Source: Streptococcus merionis DSM 19192
GTDB taxonomy: Bacteria > Bacillota > Bacilli > Lactobacillales > Streptococcaceae
Assembly: GCF_000380085.1 (NCBI RefSeq)
Contig: NZ_KB904539.1
Location: 186,001-250,000, forward strand
Reading direction: 5' to 3'
Length of the DNA: 64,000 nucleotides
Shown here: piece by piece, positions 62,042-64,000 of the stretch
Position numbering within the stretch: the stretch's first letter is position 1
Layout of the letters: each line of letters begins with the position of its first letter
The notes under the pieces: model-generated
Told to the model about the DNA's origin: nothing
What the model saw: the letters and a program-made list of their open reading frames with translations, nothing else
The model's database searches: none
Program-made: the position numbers and the translations under genes

Positions 62042-63073
62042 GTGACGTTTAAAGCAATCAGTCAAAGAATTGATATTGATAAAGTGCGTGCTATTTCAAA
62101 ATTGACAGGGGAATGCCTAGAGAAAAAGAAAGCGCGCGACCGTGAGTTGGAAGCTATTATTCAAGGGGAAGATGACCGTCTTCTCCTTGTAATTGGCCCT
62201 TGTTCTTCTGATAATGAAGCAGCGGTTTTGGAATATGCCAATCGTTTGGCTCAGCTCCAAGAACAGGTTAAAGATCGTATTTTTATGGTAATGCGGGTCT
62301 ATACCGCCAAGCCTCGTACCAATGGTGATGGCTACAAGGGCATGATGCATCAACCTAAGGCAGATGCAGCGCCCAGCCTTATCAATGGGATTCGTGCGGT
62401 TCGTAATCTTCACTATCGCGTGATTACTGAGACTGGATTGACAACGGCCGATGAGATGCTTTACCCTGAAAATTTATCTTTGGTTGAAGATTTGGTGTCT
62501 TATGTGGCCATTGGTGCTCGTTCAGTTGAAAATCAGCAGCACCGATTTGTAGCCTCAGGGATAGATGTGCCGACAGGTTTGAAAAATCCCACATCTGGGA
62601 ACCTCAATGTGATGTTTAATGGCGTTTATGCAGCTCAGCATAAGCAGTCCTTTCTTTTTAATGGTCAAGAGGTCGAGACTGAGGGAAATCCGCTAGCTCA
62701 TGTTATTTTGCGTGGAGCTATTAATGAATTTGGAAAAATCCAGCCGAATTACTACTATGATAATCTGCTGGAAACCATTGCTCAATATGAAAAAATGGGG
62801 CTAACCAATCCCTTTATCATTGTTGATACGAATCATGACAATTCCGGTAAGAATTACTTAGAGCAGATCAGAATCATTCGTCAAACCCTCATTAACCGTG
62901 CTTGGAATCCAAAGATTAACCAAGTGGTACGTGGGTTTATGATTGAGTCTTATCTAGAAGATGGTCGTCAGGATGAGCCAAACGTTTTTGGGCAGTCTAT
63001 TACAGATCCTTGCTTGGGCTGGGATAAAACGAAAGAGTTGATTCAGGAAATATACAGGACTTTGGGAGAATAG
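62042..63073 (+). CDS. aroF: 3-deoxy-7-phosphoheptulonate (DAHP) synthase, copy 1
   Basis: A 343-aa class I (AroFGH-type) enzyme, first step of the shikimate pathway from PEP and erythrose-4-P. Motifs: LLVIGPCSSDN, MRVYTAKPRTNGDGYKG, TADEMLYPENLSL, GARSVENQQHR, GLKNPTSG, DTNHDNSGK. The start is a GTG with AGGGGGA upstream. Its stop is 1 bp before the start of a second, similar synthase. The exact symbol (aroF/G/H) cannot be fixed from sequence alone. Confidence 0.92.
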   Translation: MTFKAISQRIDIDKVRAISKLTGECLEKKKARDRELEAIIQGEDDRLLLVIGPCSSDNEAAVLEYANRLAQLQEQVKDRIFMVMRVYTAKPRTNGDGYKGMMHQPKADAAPSLINGIRAVRNLHYRVITETGLTTADEMLYPENLSLVEDLVSYVAIGARSVENQQHRFVASGIDVPTGLKNPTSGNLNVMFNGVYAAQHKQSFLFNGQEVETEGNPLAHVILRGAINEFGKIQPNYYYDNLLETIAQYEKMGLTNPFIIVDTNHDNSGKNYLEQIRIIRQTLINRAWNPKINQVVRGFMIESYLEDGRQDEPNVFGQSITDPCLGWDKTKELIQEIYRTLGE

Positions 63074-63074
63074 T

Positions 63075-64000
63075 ATGGGAATTCATCGTAAGGGCGATTT
63101 GATTGATATTGCTAAGGTTAAGGCACCTACCCAGTTGACTGGTCAGGCTTTGGCCAATAAAGAGTTTCGTGATCAGGAACTGAAAAACATTATTACAGGC
63201 GAGGACGATCGCCTGCTTTTGGTTATCGGCCCGTGTTCGTCAGATAATGAAGAAGCAGTCTTGGACTATGCGCACCGTCTAGCTAAACTTCAAGAAGAGG
63301 TGAAAGACAAGATTTTCATGGTCATGAGGGTCTATACTGCAAAACCTAGAACCAATGGTTCGGGCTATAAAGGGTTGGTTCACCAACCGGACACCTCTAA
63401 ATTGCCTGATCTTATCAATGGTCTGCAAGCGGTGCGCAATATGCACTATCGTGTCATTACAGAAACAGGCTTAACAACGGCAGACGAAATGCTTTATCCT
63501 AGCAATTTGGTCTTAGTGGATGACTTGGTGAGCTATCATGCGGTTGGAGCACGATCTGTTGAGGATCAGGAACACCGTTTTGTTGCCTCAGGAATTGATG
63601 CGCCGACTGGTCTGAAAAATCCTACATCCGGTAATCTTAATATTATGTTTAACGGGATTTTCGCGGCGCAAAATGCTCAAAATTTCTTCTTTAATGGATC
63701 AGAAGTGGATACTGACGGTAATCCTCTAGCGCATGCGATTTTACGTGGCGCGACCAATGAACACGGTGATAATGAGCCTAATTATTACTATGATATCTTG
63801 CTGAAAGCTATTGCTCAGTACGAAAAAATGGGACTTGCTAATCCTTTTATCATTATTGATACCAATCATGATAATTCAGGAAAAAACCATTTTGAACAAA
63901 TCCGAATTGTTCGCCAGACCCTCATTAACCGTGATTGGAATGAAAAGATCAACCAATATGTTCGCGGGTTTATGATTGAGTCTTATTTAGAAGATGGCCG
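63075..64000 (+). CDS. aroG: DAHP synthase, copy 2 (cut by the window end)
   Basis: An open frame of 308 codons from the ATG at 63075 to the window edge, without stop. It starts MGIHRKGDLIDIAKV and keeps all motifs of copy 1: LLVIGPCSSDN, MRVYTAKPRTNGSGYKG, ADEMLYPSN, GARSVEDQEHR, GLKNPTSGNLN, DTNHDNSGK, RGFMIESYLEDG. The two proteins are clearly paralogous along their whole length. Tandem DAHP synthases often differ in feedback control by aromatic amino acids; the N-terminal regions here do differ. Confidence 0.92.
   Translation, partial: MGIHRKGDLIDIAKVKAPTQLTGQALANKEFRDQELKNIITGEDDRLLLVIGPCSSDNEEAVLDYAHRLAKLQEEVKDKIFMVMRVYTAKPRTNGSGYKGLVHQPDTSKLPDLINGLQAVRNMHYRVITETGLTTADEMLYPSNLVLVDDLVSYHAVGARSVEDQEHRFVASGIDAPTGLKNPTSGNLNIMFNGIFAAQNAQNFFFNGSEVDTDGNPLAHAILRGATNEHGDNEPNYYYDILLKAIAQYEKMGLANPFIIIDTNHDNSGKNHFEQIRIVRQTLINRDWNEKINQYVRGFMIESYLEDG

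Overview
The window looks like a chromosomal segment of a Streptococcus. The evidence is gene order (fmt-rsmB-pppL-stkP-liaFSR; comFA-comFC-hpf; efp-asp23-nusB; scrR-scrB|scrA-scrK-secA), a ComX cin-box in front of comFA, low-to-moderate G+C, and strong AAGGAGG ribosome binding sites. I cannot name the species. No rRNA, tRNA, prophage, IS transposase or CRISPR array was seen.

Layout. 1-8.6 kb: end of priA, translation and envelope-signalling genes (fmt, rsmB, Ser/Thr phosphatase and PASTA kinase, LiaFSR). 8.8-18.5 kb: a two-armed locus. Leftward are a lactose/cellobiose-type PTS (EIIA-EIIB-EIIC) and a glycyl-radical-enzyme activase with a SorC regulator. Rightward are a DeoR regulator, an 818-aa glycyl radical enzyme, a fructose-6-phosphate-aldolase-type protein and GldA. 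This gene set fits radical-mediated 'anhydroglycolysis' of 1,5-anhydrohexitols. 18.9-33.2 kb: HAD-cyclophilin fusion, S1 protein, cysK, yigZ, competence genes comFA/comFC, hpf, a CorC/HlyC protein, a cold-shock protein, pflA, an M3 peptidase, ppaC and a Mbeg1-like hydrolase. 33.5-39 kb: a Bce-type antimicrobial-peptide sensing and export module, split by about 1 kb of repeats. 39.4-46.9 kb: an accessory cluster of a VTC-domain protein, DUF4956 membrane protein, CotH-like kinase, membrane-anchored glycosidase-like protein, a 41-aa membrane peptide and a processive GT2 synthase, preceded by a nested-stem leader RNA candidate. 47.4-64 kb: a Xaa-Pro peptidase, efp, asp23, nusB, a glutamine-type ABC transporter, the sucrose regulon, secA and two tandem DAHP synthases (the second cut by the window end).

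The most unusual non-coding signal is a set of intergenic repeat mosaics at about 35.2-36.1, 40.4-40.9 and 49.5-49.95 kb, with a fragment near 0.93 kb. The copies are nested palindromes of about 90 bp whose stems change in a compensatory way between copies (GGATTTTC/GAAAATCC versus GGTTTTTC/GAAAAACC; GAGTC/GACTC with UNCG-type loops versus AAGTC/GACTT; GCCC/GGGC versus GGCC/GGCC). This points to selection for a folded structure, or to palindromic mobile units. A second palindromic family (GGGAGTGGGA...CCCACCCCC) has inserted inside one copy. All three mosaics separate co-oriented genes that probably belong together.

The two best candidates for undescribed biology are (i) the VTC-DUF4956-CotH-glycosidase-GT2 cluster with its leader RNA, a probable surface glycopolymer or phosphate-linked modification system, and (ii) the covarying repeat family. 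The glycyl-radical locus is probably a known pathway that routine annotation would mislabel as pyruvate formate-lyase plus transaldolase.
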